A program made the translations under genes and the position numbers. A stretch of 64,000 bases of DNA from an uncultured Bacteroidaceae bacterium (GTDB lineage Bacteria > Bacteroidota > Bacteroidia > Bacteroidales > Bacteroidaceae). Below are positions 37,255-46,038 of the stretch, piece after piece. Positions within the stretch are counted from its first letter, which is position 1. The number at the start of each line of letters is the position of its first letter. The stretch lies in assembly GCA_905235285.1 (NCBI GenBank), contig CAJOLI010000001.1, forward strand, positions 58,265 to 122,264, given 5' to 3'. The notes below the pieces were generated by a model, which was given only the letters and a program-made list of their open reading frames with translations, was not told where the DNA came from and searched no databases.

Positions 37255-38712
37255 ATGGAAATCTCAACACTTCAACCGACAAACGTCTTCGAGATGTTTG
37301 CGCGCATTAATGCCATTCCACGTCCTTCAAAGCACGAGGAACGCATGATAGAATTCCTCGCTGACTTCGGCCGCGAACTGGGCTTAGACACCGTTGTTGA
37401 CGAGACGGGCAATGTACTCATCCGCAAACCCGCAAGCCCAGGCATGGAGGATCGTCCTACGGTAATTCTTCAAAGTCACATGGATATGGTCTGCGAGAAG
37501 AATGCCGATGTGGATTTCGACTTCACGCACGATGCCATTCAGACATACATTGATGGCGAATGGATGCGGGCACGAGGCACTACACTTGGAGCCGACGACG
37601 GCATCGGCTGCGCCATGGAGATGGCTATCTTGGCCGACAACAGCCTGCGCCACGGACCTCTGGAGTGCGTGTTCACCCGCGACGAGGAGACAGGACTCAC
37701 GGGAGCTGAAGGCATGCAACCAGGGTTCATGACAGGTTCCATGCTCATTAACTTGGATTCGGAGGATGAGGGAGAGATGTTCGTGAGCTGTGCCGGAGGC
37801 TGCCGCACTACAGCAACCTTCCGCTTCGCACCTGAAGCAACACCCGAAGGTATGTTCTTCCTGCAATTGACAATCAAGGGCTTAACGGGCGGTCACAGCG
37901 GTGATGACATCGACAAGAAACGGGCTAATGCAAATAAACTGCTCGTCCGCTTCCTCTACGATGGCATGAAAGCCTGGGACCTGCGACTGGCCGACATTCA
38001 AGCCGGCGGCCTGCATAATGCGATTCCACGTGAAGCCTCGTGCCTCGTTGCCATACCTAATAAATATAAGGAACAGGCGCGCGCGCAATGGAACATCTAC
38101 GCCGCCGATGTGCAGGAAGAGTTTTATGCCACTGAGCCCTCGATGGAATTTTTGCTTGAATCGGCTGACGCCACGCCCACCGTACTCCCTGAGGATGTCA
38201 GCCACAAGCTCATACTCGCCCTGCAGGCCGTAGACAACGGCGTTTATGCCATGAGCCAGGAGATAGCTCTCGTAGAGACGAGCAGTAATTTGGCCAGCAT
38301 ACGCCAGACAGAGCCAGGCACTATCTTCGTAAACTCCAGCCAACGCAGCTCGTTGCTCTCTAATCGCCTCAACATGGCGCACACCGTAGCAGCAGCCTTC
38401 GAACTGGCAGGAGCAGAGGTGGAGATTGGCGAGGGTTACCCTGGCTGGAAGATGAACCCAAGCAGCGAGCTGCTACGCATCACCCGCGAGCAATACGTCA
38501 AGCTCTTTGGCAAGGAGCCGATCGTAAGAGGCATACATGCTGGACTAGAATGTGGACTCTTTTCAGAGAAATATCCCGGGCTGGATATGGTCAGCTTCGG
38601 ACCAACATTGCGCGGAGTTCACTCTCCAGACGAGCGACTGCTCATCCCCACCGTAGATATGGTCTGGCGTCACCTACTGGCCATTCTTGAGAATGTTTAT
38701 AATGAGAAATGA
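37255..38712 (+). CDS. pepD: Aminoacyl-histidine dipeptidase (PepD, M20 family)
   Basis: Cytosolic zinc dipeptidase for Xaa-His and other dipeptides. The 485-residue length and the opening FEMFARINAIPRPSKHEERM are typical. Metal ligands appear in LQSHMDMVCEK (His), LGADDGIGCAM (Asp), TRDEETGLTGA (catalytic and metal Glu) and LINLDSEDEGE. There is no signal peptide. The next gene may start inside its stop codon (ATGA overlap at 38709). Confidence 0.95.
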   Translation: MEISTLQPTNVFEMFARINAIPRPSKHEERMIEFLADFGRELGLDTVVDETGNVLIRKPASPGMEDRPTVILQSHMDMVCEKNADVDFDFTHDAIQTYIDGEWMRARGTTLGADDGIGCAMEMAILADNSLRHGPLECVFTRDEETGLTGAEGMQPGFMTGSMLINLDSEDEGEMFVSCAGGCRTTATFRFAPEATPEGMFFLQLTIKGLTGGHSGDDIDKKRANANKLLVRFLYDGMKAWDLRLADIQAGGLHNAIPREASCLVAIPNKYKEQARAQWNIYAADVQEEFYATEPSMEFLLESADATPTVLPEDVSHKLILALQAVDNGVYAMSQEIALVETSSNLASIRQTEPGTIFVNSSQRSSLLSNRLNMAHTVAAAFELAGAEVEIGEGYPGWKMNPSSELLRITREQYVKLFGKEPIVRGIHAGLECGLFSEKYPGLDMVSFGPTLRGVHSPDERLLIPTVDMVWRHLLAILENVYNEK

Positions 38713-40292
38713 AAGTGAAAAGTGAAGAAAGCAGAGTAATGAAGGACTACAGGAGCCATAATATGAATGTTAACATCTATCGGGAAAGATTCTTGAGAAG
38801 AAGTCTCGGGGGCTTCTTGCTTTGCATCCTTCACCTTTCACTCTTCACACTCTGGTCATGTGACGACTATGACTCGTTTACAACCGACCGCTCTTCAACA
38901 TTGACTTTCAGCACTGACAGTATAGTCTTTGATACACTTATCTCAACTATTCCGTCGGCAACCAAGACGCTGGCCGTCTACAACCGAGCCGACAAAGGGC
39001 TGCGAATCAGTGAGGTGTGGCTCGAAAACGGCAGCAAAAGCCACTTCCGCGTTAACATCGACGGGCAGGACCTCACAGCTACCAAGGCACGGCGTGCCAC
39101 TGATTTCGAGGTACGGCGGCGCGACAGTATCATCGTGCGAGCCGAAGTGACGCTGCCAGAATCAAATTCTGATGTTGCCAATAAGTTTGAAGACGCCCTG
39201 CTCTTCCGTCTCGAAAACGGAATGGAACAACGAGTGCCACTCATCGCTACAGCACTGAACGCATTCTTCATGCGTGGCGTAACGATTCAGGCTGACACAA
39301 CCTTTACGCCGCAACGGCCCATCGTTATCTACGACAGCCTCATCGTTGCTCCTGATGTAACACTGACACTTGAAGCTGGTACTCAACTGCTCTTTCATCA
39401 AGAATCGGGACTGACGGTACGCGGCCGCTTAATAGCCAGAGGGACGATTGAACGCCCTGTCGTCTTTCGCACCGACCGCACCGACCACATCTTCGACTAC
39501 CTGCCCTATGACCGCCTGCCCTCGCGATGGGAAGGCTTGCGTTTCACAGCAGAGAGCTTCGGCAACCAGCTGCAAGGGACTGACATCCATGGCGGTAACT
39601 ACGGAATCATTTGCGACAGCACAGGTCTTGATGACCTAAAACTGACGCTCGTCGACTGCCGCATCCACAACTTCGGAGGCGATGGACTCCATATCACGGA
39701 TGCTCACTGCGTTGTCAGCAACAGCGAGATCTCCAACACCTCAGGCCACTGCGTCAGATTGCTCGGTGGCTCTTACGCCTTCACACATTGCACGCTGGCT
39801 CAGTTCAGTGGATTCGGAGATGCCCTCAACATAGCAAACGTCGACCAAGGAGTATATCATCCGCTCACTGCTGCCACCTTCGAGAGCTGCGTCATCACGG
39901 GATATGCAGAGGATGTCGTCATGGGGTTGTGGATAGACACCTCAGAGCTCTCGTCTGACGAGGCGGCAGCCATAGGCACGGTGGCCGACGCCTTCCTCTT
40001 CGACCACTGTTTCCTTGCCACGGAGATTCCCACCGAGGGCGACTACGCCGATCGTTTCATCAATTGCGTCTACGATGACCCCGAAGCCGAATTCAACCAC
40101 GAGAAGAACTTCACAACCATAGACCGGCGCGCTTTTCTCTATGACTTCACGCCGCTCGAGGAATCGCCCATTCGAGGTACCGCCAAGATGACCTCTCGCG
40201 ACAGCCTGCCAAACGACCTCCGTGGCCATAGCCGCTTCGCAGACGAGCAGCCCGACGCCGGAGCTTATGAATTTGTGAAAGTTGAAAGCTGA
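38709..40292 (+). CDS. Beta-helix (pectate-lyase-like fold) surface lipoprotein
   Basis: No named function. The protein carries a lipoprotein signal with lipobox TLWSC, an N-terminal beta-sandwich-like segment (about residues 60-170), and a right-handed beta-helix with short turns such as GGDGLHITDAHCVVSNSEI. It ends with a GAYEF-type closing strand. ATG at 38709 overlaps the pepD stop, but starts at 38739 or 38763 (MNVNIYRERF) would give a more usual signal length; I keep the ORF start with reservation. It is probably anchored to the outer membrane and may bind or cleave a polysaccharide. Confidence 0.75.
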   Translation: MKVKSEESRVMKDYRSHNMNVNIYRERFLRRSLGGFLLCILHLSLFTLWSCDDYDSFTTDRSSTLTFSTDSIVFDTLISTIPSATKTLAVYNRADKGLRISEVWLENGSKSHFRVNIDGQDLTATKARRATDFEVRRRDSIIVRAEVTLPESNSDVANKFEDALLFRLENGMEQRVPLIATALNAFFMRGVTIQADTTFTPQRPIVIYDSLIVAPDVTLTLEAGTQLLFHQESGLTVRGRLIARGTIERPVVFRTDRTDHIFDYLPYDRLPSRWEGLRFTAESFGNQLQGTDIHGGNYGIICDSTGLDDLKLTLVDCRIHNFGGDGLHITDAHCVVSNSEISNTSGHCVRLLGGSYAFTHCTLAQFSGFGDALNIANVDQGVYHPLTAATFESCVITGYAEDVVMGLWIDTSELSSDEAAAIGTVADAFLFDHCFLATEIPTEGDYADRFINCVYDDPEAEFNHEKNFTTIDRRAFLYDFTPLEESPIRGTAKMTSRDSLPNDLRGHSRFADEQPDAGAYEFVKVES

Positions 40293-40299
40293 AAGCTCT

Positions 40300-40998
40300 A
40301 TGTTCACCGACCTTTTTATAGATTTCGACGATACCCTTTATGACACCCATGGTAATGCGCAAATTGCCCTGGAGGAACTGTTTGAGCAGCAGGACTTCGG
40401 CCGCTGGTTCGCAAACCCTCAACTGTTCTACGACGAATACTGGAAAGCAAACATCGAGCTTTGGCGTCAATATTCCAAAGGCGAGGTGACGCGAGATTTC
40501 CTTATCGTTGAGCGCTTCCGCAAACCTTTGAGCTTCGGCCATGGACTTCAACCTACAGAGCAATTCTGCCGCAACGTCGGCGACCGCTTCCTTGAACTAT
40601 GTGCCGACAAGCCTGGACTCGTCGAAGGCGCTCGCGAACTGATGGACTACCTGCGCCAGCGGGGCTACAGGATGCACATGTGCAGCAACGGCTTCCATGA
40701 AGTACAGTATCGGAAGCTACGTGCCTGTGGGCTCTATGAATACTTCGACACTGTTATCCTTAGCGAAGATGCCGGCTACAACAAACCAGCACCTGAATAC
40801 TTTGAATATGCACTGCGCATCTCAGGAGCTGACCCAACGACAACACTTATGATTGGTGACAACCTACAAACCGACATCCTCGGGGCGCAGAGGGCTGGAC
40901 TTCACGCCGCCTATTTCAATCGCTTTCCTGCCTTCCCCACAAATGTTGAAGTTGACTACGAAGTAACATTGTTGCTTCAGCTAAAGGAAATACTTTAA
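40300..40998 (+). CDS. YjjG-family noncanonical pyrimidine nucleotidase (HAD)
   Basis: HAD phosphatase that dephosphorylates modified pyrimidine nucleotides and limits their incorporation. Motif I is LFIDFDDTLYDT, motif II MHMCSNGFHEVQ, the lysine is in NKPAPEYF and motif IV is MIGDNLQTDILGA. The ORF track starts at a TTG (40282) inside the preceding gene; the ATG at 40300 (MFTDLFIDFDDT) is the natural start and gives the usual 230-residue length. A short hairpin terminator follows. Confidence 0.9.
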   Translation: MFTDLFIDFDDTLYDTHGNAQIALEELFEQQDFGRWFANPQLFYDEYWKANIELWRQYSKGEVTRDFLIVERFRKPLSFGHGLQPTEQFCRNVGDRFLELCADKPGLVEGARELMDYLRQRGYRMHMCSNGFHEVQYRKLRACGLYEYFDTVILSEDAGYNKPAPEYFEYALRISGADPTTTLMIGDNLQTDILGAQRAGLHAAYFNRFPAFPTNVEVDYEVTLLLQLKEIL

Positions 40999-41006
40999 CC
41001 CTAAAC

Positions 41007-41041
41007 AGTCTGTTGGTTGTTGCGCACTGACAGACTTTTTT
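41007..41041 (+). terminator. Terminator after the YjjG-like gene
   Basis: 7-bp stem AGTCTGT / ACAGACT followed by TTTTTT. Confidence 0.7.
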
Positions 41042-41205
41042 GACATTTGTTTCACCGCTTATCGTAACAGTGAAGAAACATTGCTCCCTCTATTTGGAAA
41101 AGATTTGTACCATGATAAACCTCCTGAAATGTTTCAGAAACCTATTTATTCGTCTCATTTAACATTTAATAAATGAAATCATGCGCGCACAATAAACTTT
41201 TTCCT

Positions 41206-41213
41206 TAACTTTG
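41206..41213 (+). promoter_or_regulatory. -7 box for xylB
   Basis: TAACTTTG, 36 bases upstream of the xylB ATG. No recognisable -33 element, which would suit an activator-dependent promoter. Confidence 0.5.
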
Positions 41214-41249
41214 CCCCTGTCTACAGAGAATCCATAAACGAAAAGCAAT

Positions 41250-42722
41250 ATGTACCTACTTGGATATGACATCGGCTCGTCAAGCGTAAAAGCATCGCTT
41301 GTGGAAGTGCAGAGCGGCGCCTGTATCGCCTCGGCTTCTTATCCTAAAAATGAAGCTCCCATAAAAGCCAGACAAATCGGCTGGGCCGAACAAGCTCCCG
41401 ATGACTGGTGGAGATACCTTAAAGCAGCAACGGAAGACATCTTCGAGCAAAGCCTTGTTGCGAAAGCCGACGTGAAAGCCATCGGTATCAGCTATCAGAT
41501 GCATGGACTGGTCTGCGTTGACAAGAACCTACGCCCACTTCGTGATGCCATAATCTGGTGCGACTCGCGCGCCGTGCCTTTCGGGCAGAAAGCTTTTAGC
41601 GATTTGGGCAGCGAGCAGTGCCTAAGCCACCTGCTGAACTCTCCAGGTAATTTCACAGCATCAAAGCTGGCGTGGGTCCGACAGAATGAGCCAGACATAT
41701 TTAATAATATATATAAGGTGATGTTGCCTGGCGACTACATCGCACTGCGGCTCTCTGGTACGCCAGCTACTACGGTCAGCGGCCTGTCAGAAGGCATGAT
41801 GTGGGACTTCGTCGATAATCAGCCCGCTCAGTTCCTGCTCGACTACTACGGCATACCGGCGAACATGATTGCTGATATCGTCCCAACATTTGGACTGCAA
41901 GGAGAGGTGTCGGCCAGCGCCGCTGCCGAGCTGGGCCTTCAGATAGGCACCCCCATCACCTACCGAGCTGGTGACCAACCTAACAATGCTCTCTCGCTCA
42001 ATGTCTTCGAACCGGGCGAAGCTGCTACTACGGCCGGTACCTCTGGCGTCGTCTATGGCGTAATAGGCAGTGTCGCCTACGACCCGCAAAGCCGCGTAAA
42101 CGCTTTTGCACACGTAAACCACAACGCCACAGACCCTCGTCTGGGCGTGCTACTCTGCATCAATGGTACTGGCATCCTCAACTCATGGATGCGGCGCACG
42201 GTAGCCCCTGAGCTCTCTTATCCCGAGATGAACGAACTGGCAGCTCAGGCCCCCATAGGAGCCGACTGCCTCTCGATTCTACCCTTCGGCAACGGTGCCG
42301 AACGCGTCCTCTGCGACCGCGAGACAGGCGCCAATATCCACGGCATCAACTTCAACCGCCATACCAAGGCTCATCTGCTACGCGCAGCACAAGAGGGAAT
42401 AGTCTTCAGCTTCGCCTACGGCATGGAAATCATGAAAGCAATGGGCATGAACCTTCAGACCATACGAGCCGGCAAGGCAAATATGTTTCTAAGCCCCATT
42501 TTCCGCAGCACTTTGGCAGGCGTAACAGGCGCTACCATAGAGCTCTGCGACACCGACGGCAGCGTAGGAGCCGCACGCGGAGCAGGCATCGGAGCAGGCA
42601 TCTATGCCGACCACAGCGAGGCTTTCGCCACTCTCAAGAAAGTGCAGGTCATAGAGCCAGACACTAAGAACGAAGCAGCCTACCGCGAAGCCTTCGAACG
42701 GTGGAAAGTCCTTGTGCCATAA
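41250..42722 (+). CDS. xylB: Xylulokinase
   Basis: Phosphorylates D-xylulose to xylulose-5-phosphate. The 490-residue FGGY-family kinase shows the phosphate-1 motif GYDIGSSSVKASL, the substrate region GISYQMHGLVCVD and AIIWCDSRA, and the C-terminal domain with AGTSGVVYGV, CINGTGILNSWM and GAARGAGIGAG. Xylose isomerase follows on the same strand after a 213-base spacer, confirming the xylose assignment. No xylose transporter or XylR-type regulator lies in the window. Confidence 0.94.
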   Translation: MYLLGYDIGSSSVKASLVEVQSGACIASASYPKNEAPIKARQIGWAEQAPDDWWRYLKAATEDIFEQSLVAKADVKAIGISYQMHGLVCVDKNLRPLRDAIIWCDSRAVPFGQKAFSDLGSEQCLSHLLNSPGNFTASKLAWVRQNEPDIFNNIYKVMLPGDYIALRLSGTPATTVSGLSEGMMWDFVDNQPAQFLLDYYGIPANMIADIVPTFGLQGEVSASAAAELGLQIGTPITYRAGDQPNNALSLNVFEPGEAATTAGTSGVVYGVIGSVAYDPQSRVNAFAHVNHNATDPRLGVLLCINGTGILNSWMRRTVAPELSYPEMNELAAQAPIGADCLSILPFGNGAERVLCDRETGANIHGINFNRHTKAHLLRAAQEGIVFSFAYGMEIMKAMGMNLQTIRAGKANMFLSPIFRSTLAGVTGATIELCDTDGSVGAARGAGIGAGIYADHSEAFATLKKVQVIEPDTKNEAAYREAFERWKVLVP

Positions 42723-42837
42723 GAAACATTCACCCACAGAAGGAGTTATTAACCAACATGAACAGGTAGTAAATAGTGATAAAACAAAAAGAATAGTTAA
42801 CAAATAAGTATAATCCTTTAAAAGAATGACCCTATAA

Positions 42838-42922
42838 ACTTCCAAGCCTCCCTCGCGCCACTTTCCAAGCCAAGCGAGTCTATAATGGATGTAGGAGCCC
42901 GTGGCGAGGCTCTTTTGGAAGT
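42838..42922 (+). promoter_or_regulatory. Structured leader upstream of xylA
   Basis: ACTTCCAA (42838-42845) pairs perfectly with TTGGAAGT (42915-42922). An inner helix CCTC..GCCAC pairs with GTGGC..GAGG (42901-42909). A second copy of TTCCAAGCC at about 42863 could compete with the first for the same 3' strand, which ends 13 bases before the xylA ATG. The structure is compatible with a cis-acting RNA switch or processing element; no known riboswitch class is recognised. Confidence 0.5.
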
Positions 42923-42935
42923 GGGTCTTGAAACT

Positions 42936-44243
42936 ATGAAACAGTATTTTCCTGAAATTCCCGCCATCAAATTCGAAGGCGTAGCGAGCAAAAATCCCCT
43001 GGCTTACCGTTACTACGACCGCGACCGCGTCGTCATGGGCAAGAAGATGAGCGAATGGTTTAAATTCGCCATGGCCTGGTGGCATACTCTTTGTGCTGAA
43101 GGTTCCGACCAGTTTGGCCCCGGCACCAAGACCTTCCCCTGGAATGTTGCCGCAGACCCTGTTCAGGCCGCAAAAGACCGTGCAGATGCGGGTTTCGAAA
43201 TTATGCAAAAACTCGGAATCGAATACTATTGTTTCCACGACGTAGACCTCGTTGCCGAGGCTGCCGACGTAGAGACCTACGAGAAGAACCTGAAAGAAGC
43301 TGTATCTTACTTGAAGCAGAAGCAGGCAGAGACAGGCATCAAGCTCCTCTGGGGCACAGCCAATGTATTCGGCCACAAGCGCTACATGAATGGAGCCAGC
43401 ACCAACCCAGACTTCGATGTCGTGGCACGCGCCATCGTACAAATCAAAAACGCAATCGATGCCACCATTGAGCTGGGCGGCACAAGCTACGTCTTCTGGG
43501 GCGGTCGCGAAGGCTACATGAGCCTGCTCAACACCGATATGAAGCGTGAGAAGGAGCATATGGCAACGATGCTAACCATGGCTCGTGACTACGCTCGCGC
43601 CAAGGGTTTCAAGGGCACTTTCCTTATCGAGCCCAAGCCCATGGAACCGACGAAGCACCAGTATGATGTCGACACCGAGACCGTCATCGGTTTCCTGCGT
43701 GCCCATGGTCTGGACAAGGACTTCAAGGTCAACATCGAGGTAAATCATGCGACCCTCGCCGGTCACACCTTCGAGCACGAGCTCGCCTGTGCTGTCGATG
43801 CCGGCATGCTCGGCAGCATTGATGCCAACCGTGGCGACTACCAAAACGGCTGGGACACCGACCAGTTCCCAATAGACCACTATGAGTTGACGCAAGCTAT
43901 GATGCAGATCATCCGCAACGGCGGATTCATTGACGGCGGTACAAACTTCGACGCCAAGACACGACGCAACTCCACTGACCTCGAGGATATCTTCATCGCA
44001 CACATCGCAGCCATGGATGCCATGGCTCACGCTCTGCTCAGCGCTGCCGACATTATCGAGAACTCACCCATCTGCGCTATGATCAAGGAGCGCTACGCCA
44101 GCTTCGACGCTGGCGAAGGCAAACGCTTTGAGGAGGGTAAGATGACATTTGAAGAAGCTTACGAGTACGGCAAGAAGGTCGGCGAGCCCAAGCAGACCAG
44201 TGGTAAGCAGGAGCTCTATGAAGCTATTGTCAACATGTATTGA
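42936..44243 (+). CDS. xylA: Xylose isomerase
   Basis: Interconverts D-xylose and D-xylulose using two divalent cations. I start at MKQYFPEIPAIKFEG (42936) because homologues begin with this segment; the 17 extra residues in the ORF track are encoded by the hairpin leader. Motifs are AMAWWHTLCAEGSDQFG, YCFHDVDLV (catalytic His), YVFWGGREGYM, IEPKPMEPTKHQYD and the metal-ligand region VNHATLAGHTFEHEL. 435 residues is normal for the class II enzyme. Confidence 0.96.
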   Translation: MKQYFPEIPAIKFEGVASKNPLAYRYYDRDRVVMGKKMSEWFKFAMAWWHTLCAEGSDQFGPGTKTFPWNVAADPVQAAKDRADAGFEIMQKLGIEYYCFHDVDLVAEAADVETYEKNLKEAVSYLKQKQAETGIKLLWGTANVFGHKRYMNGASTNPDFDVVARAIVQIKNAIDATIELGGTSYVFWGGREGYMSLLNTDMKREKEHMATMLTMARDYARAKGFKGTFLIEPKPMEPTKHQYDVDTETVIGFLRAHGLDKDFKVNIEVNHATLAGHTFEHELACAVDAGMLGSIDANRGDYQNGWDTDQFPIDHYELTQAMMQIIRNGGFIDGGTNFDAKTRRNSTDLEDIFIAHIAAMDAMAHALLSAADIIENSPICAMIKERYASFDAGEGKRFEEGKMTFEEAYEYGKKVGEPKQTSGKQELYEAIVNMY

Positions 44244-44309
44244 GATAGTTGGCTCTGCAAATAAGAAATCCTTATTAATCACCTGATTAATACCTACAGA
44301 TTAAAGAAA

Positions 44310-44939
44310 ATGTTAAATAGATTAATTCTAATTATCGTTGTTGCCTTCTCGTCGGCAAGCATGTCGGCCCAAAGCGCCCGCGAGGTTCTTGACGCTACGG
44401 CCGCACGCCTGTCGGCCCCCGGAGGCATAAAGGCAAAATTCAAAGCTACGCAGTTCAACGGTAACACCGCAGAGGGCGAAGCTTCAGGCACGTTGCTGTT
44501 GCGAGGCCGTGCTTATCAAGTCAAGACAAACGAAATGACAACTTGGTACGACGGCCAGACACAGTGGTCGATGATGAACGGGGGCGACGAAGTTAACGTG
44601 ACGACGCCCAGCGAGGCTGAGCAGGCCCAGCTCAATCCCGCCACGCTCATCAATATTTATAAGAAAGGCTACAAGTGCACGATGAATAAGTCTTCGCTCC
44701 GCGGTCACAAATCGTTTGTCGTACATTTGATTGCCAAGAACAAAAATGCGTACTACTCAGATATCTATGTCGATGTAGAACAGGGTACCTATACCCCACT
44801 CTGCTTCCGCGCCAAGCATGACGGAAACTGGATGCGACTCTCTGTGCTCTCGTTTATGTCGGGGCTCGATCTGCCGACCTCTGACTTCACGTTTCCACAG
44901 AAAGACTACCCCAACGTCGAAGTCATTGACTTGCGCTGA
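44310..44939 (+). CDS. lolA: LolA-like outer-membrane lipoprotein carrier
   Basis: Shuttles lipoproteins across the periplasm. The 209 residues have a signal peptide (ending SMSAQS), REVLDATAARLSAPGGIKAKF as the LolA opening helix and an antiparallel beta-barrel-like body. WYDGQTQWSMM and VNVTTPSEAEQAQLNP are typical of Bacteroidota LolA-family proteins. It is 66 bases after xylA and 37 before trxB; co-transcription with either is possible but not shown. Confidence 0.82.
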   Translation: MLNRLILIIVVAFSSASMSAQSAREVLDATAARLSAPGGIKAKFKATQFNGNTAEGEASGTLLLRGRAYQVKTNEMTTWYDGQTQWSMMNGGDEVNVTTPSEAEQAQLNPATLINIYKKGYKCTMNKSSLRGHKSFVVHLIAKNKNAYYSDIYVDVEQGTYTPLCFRAKHDGNWMRLSVLSFMSGLDLPTSDFTFPQKDYPNVEVIDLR

Positions 44940-44976
44940 CATTCATCATTCGTAATTCATAATTCGTCTTTCGCAA

Positions 44977-45912
44977 ATGGAACATATAAAACTCCTTATT
45001 CTCGGCAGCGGCCCTGCAGGTTATACAGCTGCCATCTATGCAGGCCGCTCAGGCCTCACACCTGTCATATACGAAGGTCTTCAGCCTGGTGGCCAGCTCA
45101 CTACGACGACCGAAGTTGAGAACTTCCCTGGCTTCGCAGAAGGCATCGATGCCAACGAACTCATGGACAGTATGCGCCAACAGGCACTCCGCTTCGGCGC
45201 CGACATACGCGAAGCCATGGCTGTACGCACCGACCTCAGCGCCGCACCTTACCATATATGGTTCGATGATGCCAGTGAAGTGACGTGCGACAGCCTTATC
45301 ATTGCCACCGGCGCTTCAGCAAAATACCTCGGTCTGGCTGATGAGGAGAAATATCGCGGCCAAGGCGTATCAGCCTGCGCCACCTGTGACGGATTCTTCT
45401 ATCGCAAGAAACGCGTGGCAGTAGTGGGCGGCGGTGATACTGCCTGCGAGGAAGCATCGTATCTCGCTGGCTTGGCCGAGAAGGTTTATCTCATAGTGCG
45501 CAAGCCTTACCTCCGCGCTTCGCAAATCATGCAGGAGCGTGTGCTTAATAACCCCAAGATAGAAGTTCTTTTCGAGCACAACACACTTGGTCTTTATGGC
45601 AATGACGGAGTCGAAGGCGCGCACCTTGTATTTCGCAAGGGCGAAGCTGACGAGCGCTGTTTCGACCTGCCTATCGACGGTTTCTTCCTTGCCATAGGTC
45701 ACAAGCCCAATTCAGGCATCTTCCTGCCGTGGGTCAAGACCGACGAAACGGGGTATATCATCACTGAAGGTGCATCGCCAAGGACAGGTATCCCCGGAGT
45801 GTATTATGCCGCCGGCGACGTTGCAGACCCTCACTATCGTCAAGCGGTTGTAGCAGCAGCCTCCGGCGCCAAAGCAGCCATAGAAGCAGAGAAATACCTC
45901 GCTACGCTCTGA
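44977..45912 (+). CDS. trxB: Thioredoxin-disulfide reductase
   Basis: FAD/NADPH enzyme that reduces thioredoxin. The 311-residue protein has the FAD motif LILGSGPAGYTAAIYAGRSG, the redox-active CATC in GVSACATCDGFFY, the NADPH-binding GGGDTACEEASYLAG and the C-terminal FAD contact AAGDVADPHYRQAV. It would feed electrons to thioredoxin and thus to the DsbD-like protein at 22.5 kb. Confidence 0.96.
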   Translation: MEHIKLLILGSGPAGYTAAIYAGRSGLTPVIYEGLQPGGQLTTTTEVENFPGFAEGIDANELMDSMRQQALRFGADIREAMAVRTDLSAAPYHIWFDDASEVTCDSLIIATGASAKYLGLADEEKYRGQGVSACATCDGFFYRKKRVAVVGGGDTACEEASYLAGLAEKVYLIVRKPYLRASQIMQERVLNNPKIEVLFEHNTLGLYGNDGVEGAHLVFRKGEADERCFDLPIDGFFLAIGHKPNSGIFLPWVKTDETGYIITEGASPRTGIPGVYYAAGDVADPHYRQAVVAAASGAKAAIEAEKYLATL

Positions 45913-46038
45913 CTCTCTCTCTTAACGTGCCTGAAGCTGCACCTTGACTCACTCCACCTGCGAACCTGATGCTGTTCCTTGACTCTCACATAACCGAGCC
46001 CGCCTGTTCGCCTGCGGCCTCCTTTCCACATCACAATT

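Noticed and set aside
42885-42935. Longer xylA start at 42885
   Set aside because: Adds 17 residues not found in xylose isomerases and encoded within the leader hairpin; ATG at 42936 fits.
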